A DNA stretch of 64,000 nt from Heterocephalus glaber (taxonomy: Eukaryota; Chordata; Mammalia; Rodentia; Bathyergidae). The notes under the pieces were generated by a model. That model saw only the letters and a program-made list of their open reading frames with translations, searched no databases and had not been told where the DNA came from. Position numbers and translations under genes: made by a program. This document shows positions 22,316 through 32,364 of the stretch, in pieces. The stretch's first letter is position 1, and each line of letters opens with the position of its first letter. Location of the stretch: the NCBI RefSeq assembly GCF_000247695.1, contig NW_004624747.1, forward strand, positions 15,072,057-15,136,056, written 5' to 3'.

Positions 22316-22425
22316 GGACTGGGACTGTATCTTAGTGGTAGACAATATACCTAGCATGCACAAGGCCTGGGTTGTATCCTCAGCATGAAGGAGAGAAGGA
22401 AAGAAGGAAAGGAAGAGGGAGGGGA
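22316..22425 (+). repeat. ID SINE, canonical type, with GA-rich tail
   Basis: GGGACTGTATCTTAGTGGTA, CTAGCATGCACAAGGCC, GGGTTGTATCCTCAGC, then a purine-rich tail (GGAAAGAAGG-like). Confidence 0.85.
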
Positions 22426-22440
22426 ATAAATCATTTATCA

Positions 22441-23096
22441 TATTAGCTATCTATTGCTAGCTAATAGCAATAGATATAGTTATTGCTACATAACAAATTA
22501 TTACAGTTACTCAGCAGTTCATAGTAACAAATGTTTATTGTCTATCTCCATTTCTGAGGGCCAGAGACCTGGGAGCAGCACAGTTGGGTGGCTATGGCTC
22601 AGGGTCTTGATGAGGCTGCACTCAAGCTGTCAGCAGGGGCTTTGGTGTCATCTGAAGGCTTGGCTGGGGCTCAGGATCCACTTCCAAAGTGACTCACACG
22701 CATGGCTATTGACAAGAAGCCTCCATTACTAGCTAGATATTGGCATGAGGACTCAGTTCCTTGCCATGTGAGTCTCCTATGGGGCTATTTAACATGGTAG
22801 TTGGCATCCCCCAAAGTAAGTGATCCAAGAGTGAGAAAAAGCCAGACAGAACTATAGCATCTCTTACATTCTGATATAATAAGTAACTATCTCTTTTCTT
22901 CCAGTGCTGGGAATCAAACCCAAGGCCTTATGCACACTAGGCAAGTTCCCTACCATCACCAGTCTCACACTATCACATCTATTGAAGGCTACTAGTCATA
23001 AAAACCAACGCTGGTCTATTTGAGAGCAAACTGCACAAGGGATGACTACCAGGAAGCAGGGGTTATTGGGGACCATCTTGGAGGCTGGCTATCATA
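22441..23096 (-). mobile_element. MLT1-type MaLR LTR, interrupted by an ID SINE
   Basis: Reverse-strand order fits MLT1: 'tattgctacataacaaattattacag', TTGTCTATCTCCATTTCTGA, 'ctcaagctgtcagcaggggc', TTGGTGTCATCTGAAGGCTT, 'cagttccttgccatgtgagtctcc', and the terminus 'ggggaccatcttggaggctggctatca'. No internal ERV genes. Confidence 0.78.
22896..22968 (-). repeat. ID SINE nested in MLT1
   Basis: 'agtgctgggaatcaaacccaaggccttatgcacactaggcaag...' is the reverse of a canonical ID body, with a T-rich start. Confidence 0.8.
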
Positions 23097-23112
23097 TCCA
23101 TGAAGTACACAT

Positions 23113-23534
23113 ACAGTTTTTCCTCACTATCTTCTGAGGACTGGCTCCAGGACAATCTACCTACACATATACCAGATACCAAATCTACAGATGCTCAAGA
23201 CCCTTCTATAGTACTTGCACATAACCTACCCTCATTCTCTTGTATACTTTAAATCATTTGATTACTTATAATGCCTAACATTATGTAAATAATTGTTACA
23301 CTGTGTTATTTATGGGACAATGATAAGGTGAAAAAAAGCCTGTACATTTTCAGTACAGATGCAACCATCATAGGTCTAACTACATTTTCAATCTTGGATT
23401 GGTTGAATCTGTAGATGCAGAAGCTGCAGATACCCTGAACCAGTGTGGCAAACCTATGGCACGCATGCCACAGCAGCCTGTTTATGATCTCTGAAAACTC
23501 TAATAGGGTCACCATCACTGCCCTGGGCTGACTG
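23113..23534. mobile_element. Tigger DNA transposon, with hAT MITE inserted at its right end
   Basis: The left end CAGTTTTTCCTCACTATCTT and the right end (split) GCAGATACCCTG|GGCTGACTG are Tigger-type inverted repeats. The interior 'ggattggttgaatctgtagatgcagaagctgcagata' is typical. The MITE at 23441-23520 splits the terminus. Confidence 0.75.
23441..23520 (+). mobile_element. hAT-type MITE copy 2 (80 bp), inside Tigger end
   Basis: CAGTGTGGCAAACCTATGGC ... GGGTCACCATCACTG, flanked by ccctgaac (23433-23440) and ccctgggc (23521-23528). The duplicated bases are Tigger terminal sequence, so the MITE is the younger insertion. Confidence 0.87.
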
Positions 23535-23856
23535 CATCTCCACAACTTAAGGGTGCAAGTTTCCAGAAATGAAAAATCTCTTCCTGCTTATCATAATTGG
23601 CCCACACCAAGAACCATCTTCATAAAATTTCAAACACTGAAGAGCCCATGAGTTCCCAGGTAACTTAAAAAGTCAGATCAAAGAATCGATAATCAGAATG
23701 GCTTCAGACTTCTCAAGGGGAGCATTAGAAACCAGAGAGCAATAAAGAATGACTTCAAATCTTGAAAGAAAATGATTTGCAAGTTAGAATTAAGCCAACC
23801 AGAATGGAAACCATTGGAGGAGAAACAAGCAGATTTCTGAAGCTGGAAAGTAGATG

Positions 23857-23901
<45 letters not shown>

Positions 23902-23908
23902 CACACAC
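23857..23908. repeat. (CA)n microsatellite
   Basis: About 26 CA units with one CG interruption, followed by CA/CG-mixed sequence to 23930. Confidence 0.97.
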
Positions 23909-23944
23909 GAACGCACATGCACATACACATATCTGAATCATAAG

Positions 23945-24861
23945 GCTGACTGTGGAGAAAGGAATAATGAGTTAGAACCACAAGAAACTTCCAGAAATGG
24001 AGGTGAATGAAGGGAGCACTCAGTGAAATATACTTCAAGTGCTAAGCACTTAAAGGGCCTTTTCAGTTCTGGAAATGTATGGTCCTAAAAGTGTAGCTAT
24101 ACCAGCCAAACTGTCAGTGAAGAAAGCGAACAGAATGGAGGTATTTTCAATCATGCTTGGGATGTTAGTAGATGTGCTCTATCAAAATAGGAGTATAGAG
24201 ACATTGTAAGTAGATAAACAAGAAATGGATGCTTCAAACCAAAAAAGGATAAAAGGAAGCTCTGGCATGGTGGTAGAGGAGGACTCCAGAGTGACAGCTG
24301 GGTGCCAGGCCAAAAGGACAAGTCCAAGGCAGAACAGGCTTGGGTCCTCAGGGAGAAGGCTTTTTCAGGGGAGACAAAACTGAAGGAACACTTGAAGCAT
24401 CACTTGGTGAAGAATTTGAAGTTGAACTTGTCTGAGTGCATAGAAAACTAAGCAAACAACAATGAGAAAACTATAATTATTAATTCCTAGGGGGAAGAGT
24501 TGTCAAGGAAAAGCAATCATAGTTTATAATATGGCTCAGCTGTGACTACAGTTTACATACTCATAATAGTGTAAACACTATTGACCTAATCAAAATTATG
24601 AAATAACTATAATGAGAGAGTGGATGGACAAATTGAATAGGTAACACTTAGAAATATCTAGCTTTAATAATAAAGACTAGAGATTAATGTTACATACCAA
24701 AATAATCAACTAAAAGAAGTGAAATGCTGTCCAGGAGGGGAAATAGGGGATTACTATATTTTTGTGACCAATTTCCTGCAGCCTTTTGTCTTGCTAATTG
24801 CACATGCATTACTTGGATTTTAGAAAGATTAACGTGCAGAAATGAGAAGTGGCAGTATCCA
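23945..24861. other. Intergenic, nothing recognised
   Basis: Purine-rich unique DNA; no coding, RNA or clear repeat signal. Confidence 0.5.
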
Positions 24862-24990
24862 ACCATTCATTCATTCAGCAAGCATTTAATGGGCATCTAT
24901 TGTATACTAGATAGAGCCCCTGGGGATTTGAAGAAAAAAGAAAAAGAATCCAGTCTCTGCCCTTCCTGGCTCACAGTCAGTGGTTTCTCA
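24862..24990 (-). repeat. L2 LINE 3' end fossil
   Basis: 'cattcattcattcagcaagcatttaatgggcatctattgtatactagatagagcccctggggatttg' matches the reverse L2 end. Confidence 0.6.
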
Positions 24991-25213
24991 ATCTACCGAG
25001 GGGGGAGTGGTCCTAAATCTTCTCAACTGAGCAGGTTACTGAGGTAAAAGGATCCCCGGATGACTGCTGGTTTCTGGTTCCTTTCCCAGGGTGTAGAACC
25101 CTCAGCCCTCAAAGCACGATGGGACCTGAGCAGGTGCTGCAAGTTAACACAACCCTTGGGATGATAATGATCACTCTGCATCAGCAGTCTGCAGAGTCCG
25201 TTACTTCTTGTTC

Positions 25214-25372
25214 TGTGTTTGTTTTTGGTGGTAGAGTGATTAAACCCAGGGTGTCCTCACGGAGCTACATCTTCAGCCCTTTTTTCCTATTATTATTATT
25301 ATTATTACTATTTGCAATAATGGGGATTGAACCCAGAGCCTCCACACTGAGCTTACATCCCCAGCCCTTTTT
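25214..25372 (-). repeat. Degenerate dID SINE pieces with (TTA)n
   Basis: Two reverse ID halves (GAGCTACATCTTCAGCCC and ATGGGGATTGAACCCAGAGC ... TACATCCCCAGCCC) are separated by a (TTA)n tract at 25288-25308. This is part of a SINE pile-up. Confidence 0.75.
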
Positions 25373-25381
25373 TCTTTTTTC

Positions 25382-25465
25382 ATTTTTTCTTTTTTGTACA
25401 AGGGATCGAACTTGGGACCTTGCACTTGTGAGGCAGGCAGCAGAACCACTGAGCTAAATCCCCAG
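25382..25465 (-). repeat. ID-like SINE
   Basis: TTGTACAAGGGATCGAACTT ... GAGCTAAATCCCCAGC, divergent type, with a T-rich tail side. Confidence 0.9.
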
Positions 25466-25472
25466 CAGCATC

Positions 25473-25504
<32 letters not shown>

Positions 25505-25505
25505 T
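25466..25505. repeat. (CAT)n microsatellite
   Basis: About 13 trinucleotide units, one CAC variant, between two SINEs. Confidence 0.95.
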
Positions 25506-25685
25506 ATTACGTTGCAGTACTGGAGTATTGAACCCTAGGCCTTCACACTGAGTTACATCCCCAGTGCTTTTTTTATTTTGAGACAGGCTCTTGCTAAGTA
25601 GCCAAGTTACCCAAGCTGGTTTTAAACTTGCAGTCCATTTCCACAGTACTAGGACTATAGGTGTCCACCACCACACCCAGCTCTG
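25506..25685 (-). repeat. B1-dID SINE
   Basis: ID half (TACTGGAGTATTGAACCCTA ... TTACATCCCCAGTGC), T-rich linker, then reverse B1 (TTTGAGACAGGCTCTTGC ... CCACCACACCCAGC). Confidence 0.88.
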
Positions 25686-25749
25686 GGTTATGTTTTCTAA
25701 AGCACCTAAGTGACCTAAATCTTGTTGCAAGCATGGTAGTGGCTGTGCC

Positions 25750-25890
25750 ACTTTGCTTGGATGACCTCATTTAACCCTCCAACATAGCTATTATTAATCC
25801 TACTGAAAAAAAATGGAGCCCAGAAGTCTTTGACTTGACCAAAGTCATACGGCATCTAAGCAAAGAGCTGAAATTCAAGTCCCATCCTCG
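25750..25890 (-). repeat. MIR SINE fossil
   Basis: 'gacctcatttaaccctccaacatagctattattaatcc ... gaccaaagtcatacggcatctaagc' is reverse MIR. Confidence 0.68.
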
Positions 25891-25944
25891 AGTACAGTGT
25901 CAAGACTGGGGTTTTTTTCTCCATTTTAATTACTGGCTTGAGAA

Positions 25945-26050
25945 TTACAAGACCAAAGTTCTAACTCCTACTCAATGATTAACTAGCTGTGTGATCTGGC
26001 AAGTTCTTTCCTTCTTGGTTTCTATTTCCATGTGTGAAAAAATGAAAGGA
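25945..26050 (+). repeat. MIR SINE fossil
   Basis: 'ttaactagctgtgtgatctggcaagttctttcc ... ccatgtgtgaaaaaatg' follows the forward MIR core. Confidence 0.62.
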
Positions 26051-26991
26051 GTTGGCTCCAATAACAACTAAGTGTCCTTTGGGCTTTGACAGAATTTATC
26101 AGGATATGGGGGGAGCCAACAAGAAAAATGTGGTTCAGAGGGGAACCCTCTTCCCTCCTCCAAGCTTCAATGTAATCTATGAAATGTCAATCGTTAATAA
26201 TGACACCCATCACATGATTATATTAAAGCTAATTTACAAGAAATAGCCCTTTCCCAGGCACACAGCACTCAATAAATGAAGGCCCTTGTTCATTTCTATT
26301 ACTAATATGTTTCCAGAGCTCCCCCATGCTTAGATCTTCAACCTCTGGTAAGGTCAAAGCACCATGTTTGAGAGGAATGATCAAAGTGGAAGAAAAGGAG
26401 CCAAACAAAATGACTGTCTAACAGGGATGTGTGCTGTTGCCCTTTATTGGTTTTACATACAAGTTAGTTTGTGAATACTTTCAGGAGCATGTAAGTGTGA
26501 AATTGGAAAGCGTCACTGCAGGACTGCCACGAGCCACTGCACTGGCGATGTTAAAGGGAGGAGGGGCAAGTAGGCCCGTCCAGGACCGAGAGAAGAAAGG
26601 AGAGAGGCAGAAAGGAAAAGGAAGGTGAGTCCTGCGGAAGGACACAAAGATCCTGGCTGGAGAACAACTGATTCTAAAGTTTAAAGCTTTTCATTCAGGT
26701 GTATTTCTGGATACATTCTTCTCTGACTTTATGCTGCACACTCATTCACTCCTGTGCTTTGCTCATTTCCTCTGTATGAGATTCCCATTACTGGCCATGG
26801 ACACCATCACATGCCCTAACTTTCTCTGAATCTTCCACAAAAACCAAGAACACTACCTAACATGCAGTAGAACTCAATCAATGTCATTTCAATGTAACAC
26901 AATGACTAATGCGTTCTCAAACTAGTGATAATTTATTTCAAGTGGAAGAAAAAAATTCCAAACAAGTAGTTGCAAGTGACCAAAGATGACT
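26051..26991. other. Intergenic, nothing recognised
   Basis: Unique DNA; short L2-like end near 26265-26280 (CACTCAATAAATGAAGGCCC). No gene. Confidence 0.5.
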
Positions 26992-27415
26992 GTGTTGGTC
27001 ACTTTTCTGTGGCCAGGACAAAATAACCAACAAACATAACTTAAAGGAGGAACAGTTTATTTAGGCTCATGGTTTCACAGGTCTCAGTCCATGGCTAGCT
27101 GGTTCCACTGTCGTGGGCCTGAGGTGAGGCAGAACATCATGGTCGACGGTCATGGCAGAGCAAAGCTGTTTACTTCATTGTACCCAGGAAGTAAGATTGA
27201 GAAGGAAAGAGCTAGATGGAAAGATATATCCTTCAAAGGGACATCCAGTGACTTACTTCTTCCAAGTAGGCCCTACCGCCCAATAACCCATCCCGCTATG
27301 ATCAGCTACGGGTTAATCAAATGATGGAAGTTAGTGACCTCACAATCTAATCATCTTTCTAAGTGTCTCTTAATCCAATCAAGTTGGCTCCAGATTGTCA
27401 CAATGATTATGACAA
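26992..27415 (-). mobile_element. MaLR/ERVL-type solo LTR (rodent)
   Basis: Starts 'tgtgttggtcacttttctgtggccaggacaaaataacc', then 'gtttcacaggtctcagtccatggc', GGTGAGGCAGAACATCATGG, 'ccttcaaagggacatccagtgacttacttcttcc', and 'cacaatctaatcatc'. It is the reverse of the family at 5424 and nearly full length. Confidence 0.75.
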
Positions 27416-27504
27416 AGGTCCCTGTCTTGTTTGGGGTGAAGTTCTCCAGAGATTAATTCTGTGTGGGGAGCTTTCCAGCTCCAGTAACAACAGAAACAAC
27501 AAAA

Positions 27505-27660
27505 ATGTGTCAAGGACTTACTGTGTCTCAAACACTACTTCTAAGTGCTTCATCCATAATAAAGCATTTAATCCTCAAAACCACTCTATGAAAAGAGGGC
27601 ATTTCTCATCCCCATTTTACATAAGAGGAAACTGAGCAAGGCCACCAGCTGTCCCTACTT
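27505..27660 (-). repeat. MIR SINE fossil
   Basis: 'ggacttactgtgtctcaaacac ... taatcctcaaaaccactctatg ... ccccattttacataagaggaaactgagc' is clear reverse MIR. Confidence 0.78.
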
Positions 27661-28397
27661 GCCTGGCTCTGAGGGGGTCCTGAGATATAAGACTTTCAAT
27701 GCTAAAGCAAAGAGTTGACTATACCCTAACACCAAGGCACACAGAGACTGAGTAAATGTTCCATGGTTAACAAGTGGCTGAGTCAGGACTATGGACTCAC
27801 AAATTCCATCACCTCTACCATAGGCACAATGGAGGCAAAGAGGAACCAACTGAGAAAACAAATTAGCCAGGACATAGACTAGGCTATAGACTGCGCTTTC
27901 CAGCACAGAGCCTGGTGCAAGGAGGTCTTCAAATGATTATCCCAACTGTGTTCTTTCTAGTGGTGGCACTGCCTATAACTAGCCATACGACCCTAAGTAA
28001 CTGGGCCTCCGTTCATCTTCAAAAGCAAGGCCCCAACTAAATCAAGGATGGCAAGTAAATGAGATTCCCTTGTCCACAGCAGACAAAATTAATTAGGTTG
28101 CTTTTTCCTGCTCCACTCAAACTTGGCCTTCAGAACCCTTCTCACCTCTGCACATTAGGCATTCAGAACTCATCCGCAGGTGCTGAAGTGCAGGGTGATC
28201 TCTAAGGCCTTCATAGCCTGTTGGTAGCAAACTTACTTCCTGAAACTCTTCTGATTTCTTACAATTTGGCACTTAGACTAATACCCGAAGACAAGAAGTA
28301 GCAAATAGCAACACCAACTGTAATGGTGGGGACGGTCTCCAGACCCAGAAGTCACTGATTCAATCCTGTGCTAGGTATGTATCACAGATATGGAAAC

Positions 28398-28599
28398 CTG
28401 GAGCTCTGGAGAGACCAGCTGGGCCTGCCAACCTGGCTTGCCATTTCCTAGCTGTGTGACCGTGGGCAAGTTAACCTGTTTCTCTATTCCCTCAAGTGCA
28501 AACTGAGGATTATAATAGTACCTACCTCCTACAGCTGTTACAAGGATCCAGTGAGTTACTATGGATAAAATACTTACCAAGTACTGTGTTAATATTGTG
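28398..28599 (+). repeat. MIR SINE fossil
   Basis: TTTCCTAGCTGTGTGACCGT, GGGCAAGTTAACCTG, 'ataatagtacctacctcctacagctg' and 'ccagtgagtt' give a well-preserved MIR. Confidence 0.8.
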
Positions 28600-28735
28600 A
28601 GACTGCTCAACATCTCCAAGGAAGCTGTTAACAGATAAGAAAACCAAGCCTCGGAGAAATTAAGGTCAAGGCAGTGAAGTCAGAAATCCAGATTCAAAAC
28701 CTGGTTCCAAGGCCTTTCCTATTAGGCACAATGCC
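28600..28735 (-). repeat. MIR-like fossil
   Basis: 'aacagataagaaaaccaagcctcggagaaattaaggtcaagg ... ccagattcaaaacctgg' matches reverse MIR; it abuts the forward MIR. Confidence 0.5.
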
Positions 28736-28857
28736 ATACTGCATGCACTGTGCAACAGGTATTTGCTAGAAAAATCGAACGATAGGTGATTATAATCATT
28801 AACCCTGACTTATTTTCACTGGATTAAGAATCACCCTGTACATTAGTAAAGCACATT

Positions 28858-29132
28858 CCTGGATGTATCTGGGTGGGGGTCATGATTGTATGACCCCGGG
28901 GACTATATATGGTCCCTCTCCCATTCCTCTCTAGCACTACTCCACTGATCTGCTTCCCAGGTACCATGAACTGAGTAGCTTTGCTCCACCACACTCTTCT
29001 ACCATAATGTTCCTACCTTGGAGCCTGTTGACCATGGACTGAATCCCCTGAAGCCCTGATCCAATTAAACCTCTCCTCCTTTAAATTCTGGGTGACGGGT
29101 ATTGTGTCCAGCAATGGGAAAACTAATACAGT
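28858..29132 (+). mobile_element. MaLR/ERVL-type LTR fragment (3' part)
   Basis: 'taccatgaactgagtagctttgctccaccacac', 'ccatggactgaatcccctgaagccctgatcc', 'aattaaacctctcctcc' and 'caatgggaaaactaatacagta' parallel the 3' half of the LTR at 5424. Confidence 0.68.
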
Positions 29133-30351
29133 AATATTTTTACTATCTGCAGGGGGTTACTAACCTGGGCCCACTGCACTTCTGCCTTCAATATCTGGCA
29201 ATTTCCTGTCAGTGTCACTGATCCCCAGGACCTGGGGCTCTGGAATATGCCTACATTAACTCCTTGCCTGTCCACATCACCAGCATTTAGAGGGAATATC
29301 AACTGATGTGAGCACCACCCCACAGAAAGGAAAAAAACACACTGCTGCGTCTCCAGCTTCTGAGAAATGGAGGAGACTCTTTTAAGATTCCAATTATGGG
29401 TCTTCCCATATCAGTAAAGTGAATTTTGTTATTTTATAGATCTGTATCTTTCAGGTAATCGAGCAAACACAGCTTAGAGAAAATGGGTAAAGGGATTAAG
29501 CATCTAGGTACTATGCTGCATTTTATCTGCTTTTCTCTCCCAGTGAACCTCCTAAAAATACGTATCTTTTTGTCTTAATAACCAGCTATTTGGAAAAATA
29601 TCTATTCTGGTAAATACCAAAGTTCCTAAAGCTTAAGGTATTCTTCACCATATATACAAAAAAATGGTGCCTACATTTCTAATTCATTCCATCTAGTGCC
29701 TTCTGTGTAAAAGCAGGAAAGTTGCCTGGCCTTACCAAGAACAGGCCTTACAGGGACAGAACCAGAAATGAGTTTCATTCCTGCCTGTAAACTCTGGGTT
29801 TGGGTGTTAAGCAGGTCACTGACTAGAGCTGAGCAGACATTTTGAAGTTGGTGACATGGGTGGTGCATTCTTCCATCCCAGTGCCTCCACAGGACGACAG
29901 GATGTGAAAAGGGCCCCTGACGTAGGATGGCATCAAGGTGTAGGATTCCAGCTGTCCACCTACATTTTCAGAAACCAGTTCAGTGACACCCACCCTCCTC
30001 CTTACTCCACAGATAAGGAAGGCAGGGAGGAAGAAAGTGATCTGGAAAAATCTGGATAGGTCCTCCAAAGGCTCTCATGTTGATTACTATATAAAGGTGA
30101 TTACCGTATAAAGTCTTACTGTATGAAGACCAGAAACTGCTGACATTCTAAAGGGCTCCCTCTTTAGAACTGTTGTCCTTAATGTAGGAAGCCTAAGAAA
30201 AGCAACCTCTTGGCTGATAATCGATCCTATACTGCCAAGGGAGAAACCCAGAGCTGTCCAGCAGGGGAAAGGAAAGGGAACTCAGAAGTTTTTACCTCTA
30301 GTATTGGCCCCATGAGTACATGTATAAAATGTGAAAGCAGATTTCAAAACA
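29133..30351. other. Intergenic, nothing recognised
   Basis: No supported feature. Overlapping frames on both strands at 29823-30068 are chance. Confidence 0.5.
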
Positions 30352-30440
30352 AAACAAAACCAGATCTCAGTGGTAAGAGCACGTGACTACCATGTCCCAG
30401 GCCATGGATTCGATCCCTAGCACCATGCACACATGCACAT
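30352..30440 (+). repeat. ID SINE, canonical type, diverged
   Basis: 'ccagatctcagtggtaagagcacgtgactaccatgtcccaggccatggattcgatccctagcacc' keeps the box B but has lost the start. Confidence 0.75.
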
Positions 30441-30444
30441 GTGG

Positions 30445-30585
30445 AATTGTTGAATTTTATTTATTTACCTTTGGATGACCTTATTTACACAGGCTGGTCT
30501 CCAAACTCTGGGTTCAAGTGATTCTCCTACTTCAGCACACTGAGTAGCTCAGGGTACAGACATGCATCACCATGCCGGCTACAGC
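30445..30585 (-). repeat. B1-like SINE, diverged
   Basis: 'cacaggctggtctccaaactctgggttcaagtgattctcctacttcagcacactgagtagctcagg' is reverse 7SL-derived monomer sequence. Confidence 0.72.
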
Positions 30586-30639
30586 CAGCTTGAGGAGGGG
30601 AAAAGAACTATAAAGCATGGTAGTTATGGGAAACCTGAT

Positions 30640-30830
30640 TTGGAATCTGAAAGTTCCAGGCTCTGGCACTTACTATGTGACCTTGGAGAAGTCACTGAAC
30701 CTCTTCAGACCAAAGGAATTAAGTCTTCAACTTCTCTGAACATTAGGGATAGTAAATCTGTTCTTCTTGGGCTGTTTGGCAGCTGAGATGAGAGAATGCA
30801 AGCAAAGGGCACACCACCAGGGTCATAAGC
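30640..30830 (+). repeat. MIR SINE fossil
   Basis: GGCACTTACTATGTGACCTT, 'gagaagtcactgaacctcttcagacc' and 'gctgagatgagagaatgcaagc' give forward MIR. Confidence 0.72.
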
Positions 30831-31246
30831 TATTGCTGCTACCAGCTTGCCTTTGTACCTCACTTTACACTAACGTTATTTGACAACCAACAGTTACAGA
30901 GAATTTAATGTGTATTAGGCACAATGCTGGGCTCTGGGTTTTAGCCAAGGCTTGGCTTAATGATATTCATATACCAGGAGTAATAGTACTCATTCACTGA
31001 TTACTGTAAGTTTAAATGAGAAAATGCCTCCCACGAAGGGCTTAGTACAGTGTGCAGCATATACAGAGCACCTCACATGAAGGGATGCCTCAACTGTCTT
31101 GGTAAAACTGGAGGCTGAGAGAGTTGACTTCAGTCTTTTCCTCTCCCCATTTAGCCATGTCCTTTGCTGCCAGCTTTCACATCCCTGGTCAATCCCTGGG
31201 TGACCAGGTACCTGGCTCTACTAGAATTTTGGAAAGAACCTGTGTT

Positions 31247-31697
31247 AGCTTCCTATTACTGTAACAAAACATCTGAGATGATTAACTTCAAAAGAGGAAA
31301 GGTTCATTTGGGCTCACAGTACTGGTAGTTTCAGAACATGGTCAGTTGCTTTTGGGCCTGTGGCAAGGCAGTAGGTCACAGTAGGAGTTAGGGTGAAGGG
31401 CCGGGGATTTAGCTCAGTGGTTCCACTGCCTGTCTTGAAAGCACAAGGACCCAAGTTCAATCTCCAGTACCAAAAAAAAAAAAAAAAGAGGAGGAGTTAG
31501 GGTGGAGCAAGCTGCTCACCTTGTGGCAACCAGGAAGCAAAAAGAGAAACCAGTATCCCACAATCCCCTTCAAAGACACGAGCACACTGACCTAAGACCT
31601 CCTGCTAAGCTCTATCCCTTAAAGCCAACCACTTCCCAACAGGACTAAGCCTCTACAACATGAGCATCTAGGGGATGTTTCAGATCCAAGCTACCAC
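31247..31697 (-). mobile_element. MaLR/ERVL-type LTR interrupted by an ID SINE
   Basis: 'gtgttagcttcctattactgtaacaaaac', 'aaaggttcatttgggctcac', then the SINE, then 'caagctgctcaccttgtggc', 'cttcaaagacacgagcacactgacctaagacctcc' and 'atgtttcagatccaagctacca'. It is the reverse of the family at 5424. Confidence 0.7.
31396..31487 (+). repeat. ID-like SINE nested in LTR
   Basis: GGGCCGGGGATTTAGCTCAG ... CCAGTACC plus poly-A. A perfect 13-bp target duplication, AGGAGTTAGGGTG, at 31383-31395 and 31492-31504. Confidence 0.95.
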
Positions 31698-32364
31698 AAT
31701 TATAGGAGCCAAAGAGTTTGAAGGTTAAGGCAATTAAAACAAGAAACTATAGTCAGGGGAGTGACTGGAAGGAAACCTGGCGGACCTGGTATTATCATCT
31801 CTTAAATGTGCTAGCAACGTGGATACACTCACTTTGAGGCACTCACATTTCAATGACTTAATTTGTGCATTTTTCTGCATAAATGTTATGTTACAGTAAG
31901 GCATGAAAAGTAGGAAAAGACTCTCTACATCACCTAATGCATGAAGCAGTCCTTCCCAGTGCGTGTGCGTATACCACACAGGATCATGGGCACAGTGGGT
32001 CAGCCACATGTGGCAGCAAGGGCAGCCATATGGATTGACCACAGGGAGCAGTACAAACACCATCACTAGGAAACATGGGTAGGCACTGGTCTCGAGTACC
32101 CAAATAATTTCCTCAATCACATACCTCATGAATAATATCCTCAAGTATGAGGATCATCAACGAAAGAGTACACCGCAGTTGCAGGTAAACACTCCTAGAC
32201 TGCTCTTTGCACCTGACATCATCCTCTACCTTACTCTTTCCTGATGATGAGTATCTAGTAATCCCTTCCTCTCCCCCAACTTCCTTACCCACTATCAATG
32301 GAAGGAAAAGTTAAATTACATTTCCATCACTTTCAAGTCAATCCATACAACAACAGACTACATG

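Noticed and set aside
23693..24038. Cys/Val-rich frames
   Set aside because: They translate the (CA)n microsatellite.
25380..25751. 123-codon minus-strand frame with an Asp-rich run
   Set aside because: The Asp run is the (CAT)n microsatellite and the rest is SINE sequence.
31734..32144. 136-codon minus-strand frame just beyond the polyadenylation signal
   Set aside because: No domain or homologue recognised, no exon signals; length is within chance for AT-balanced DNA.
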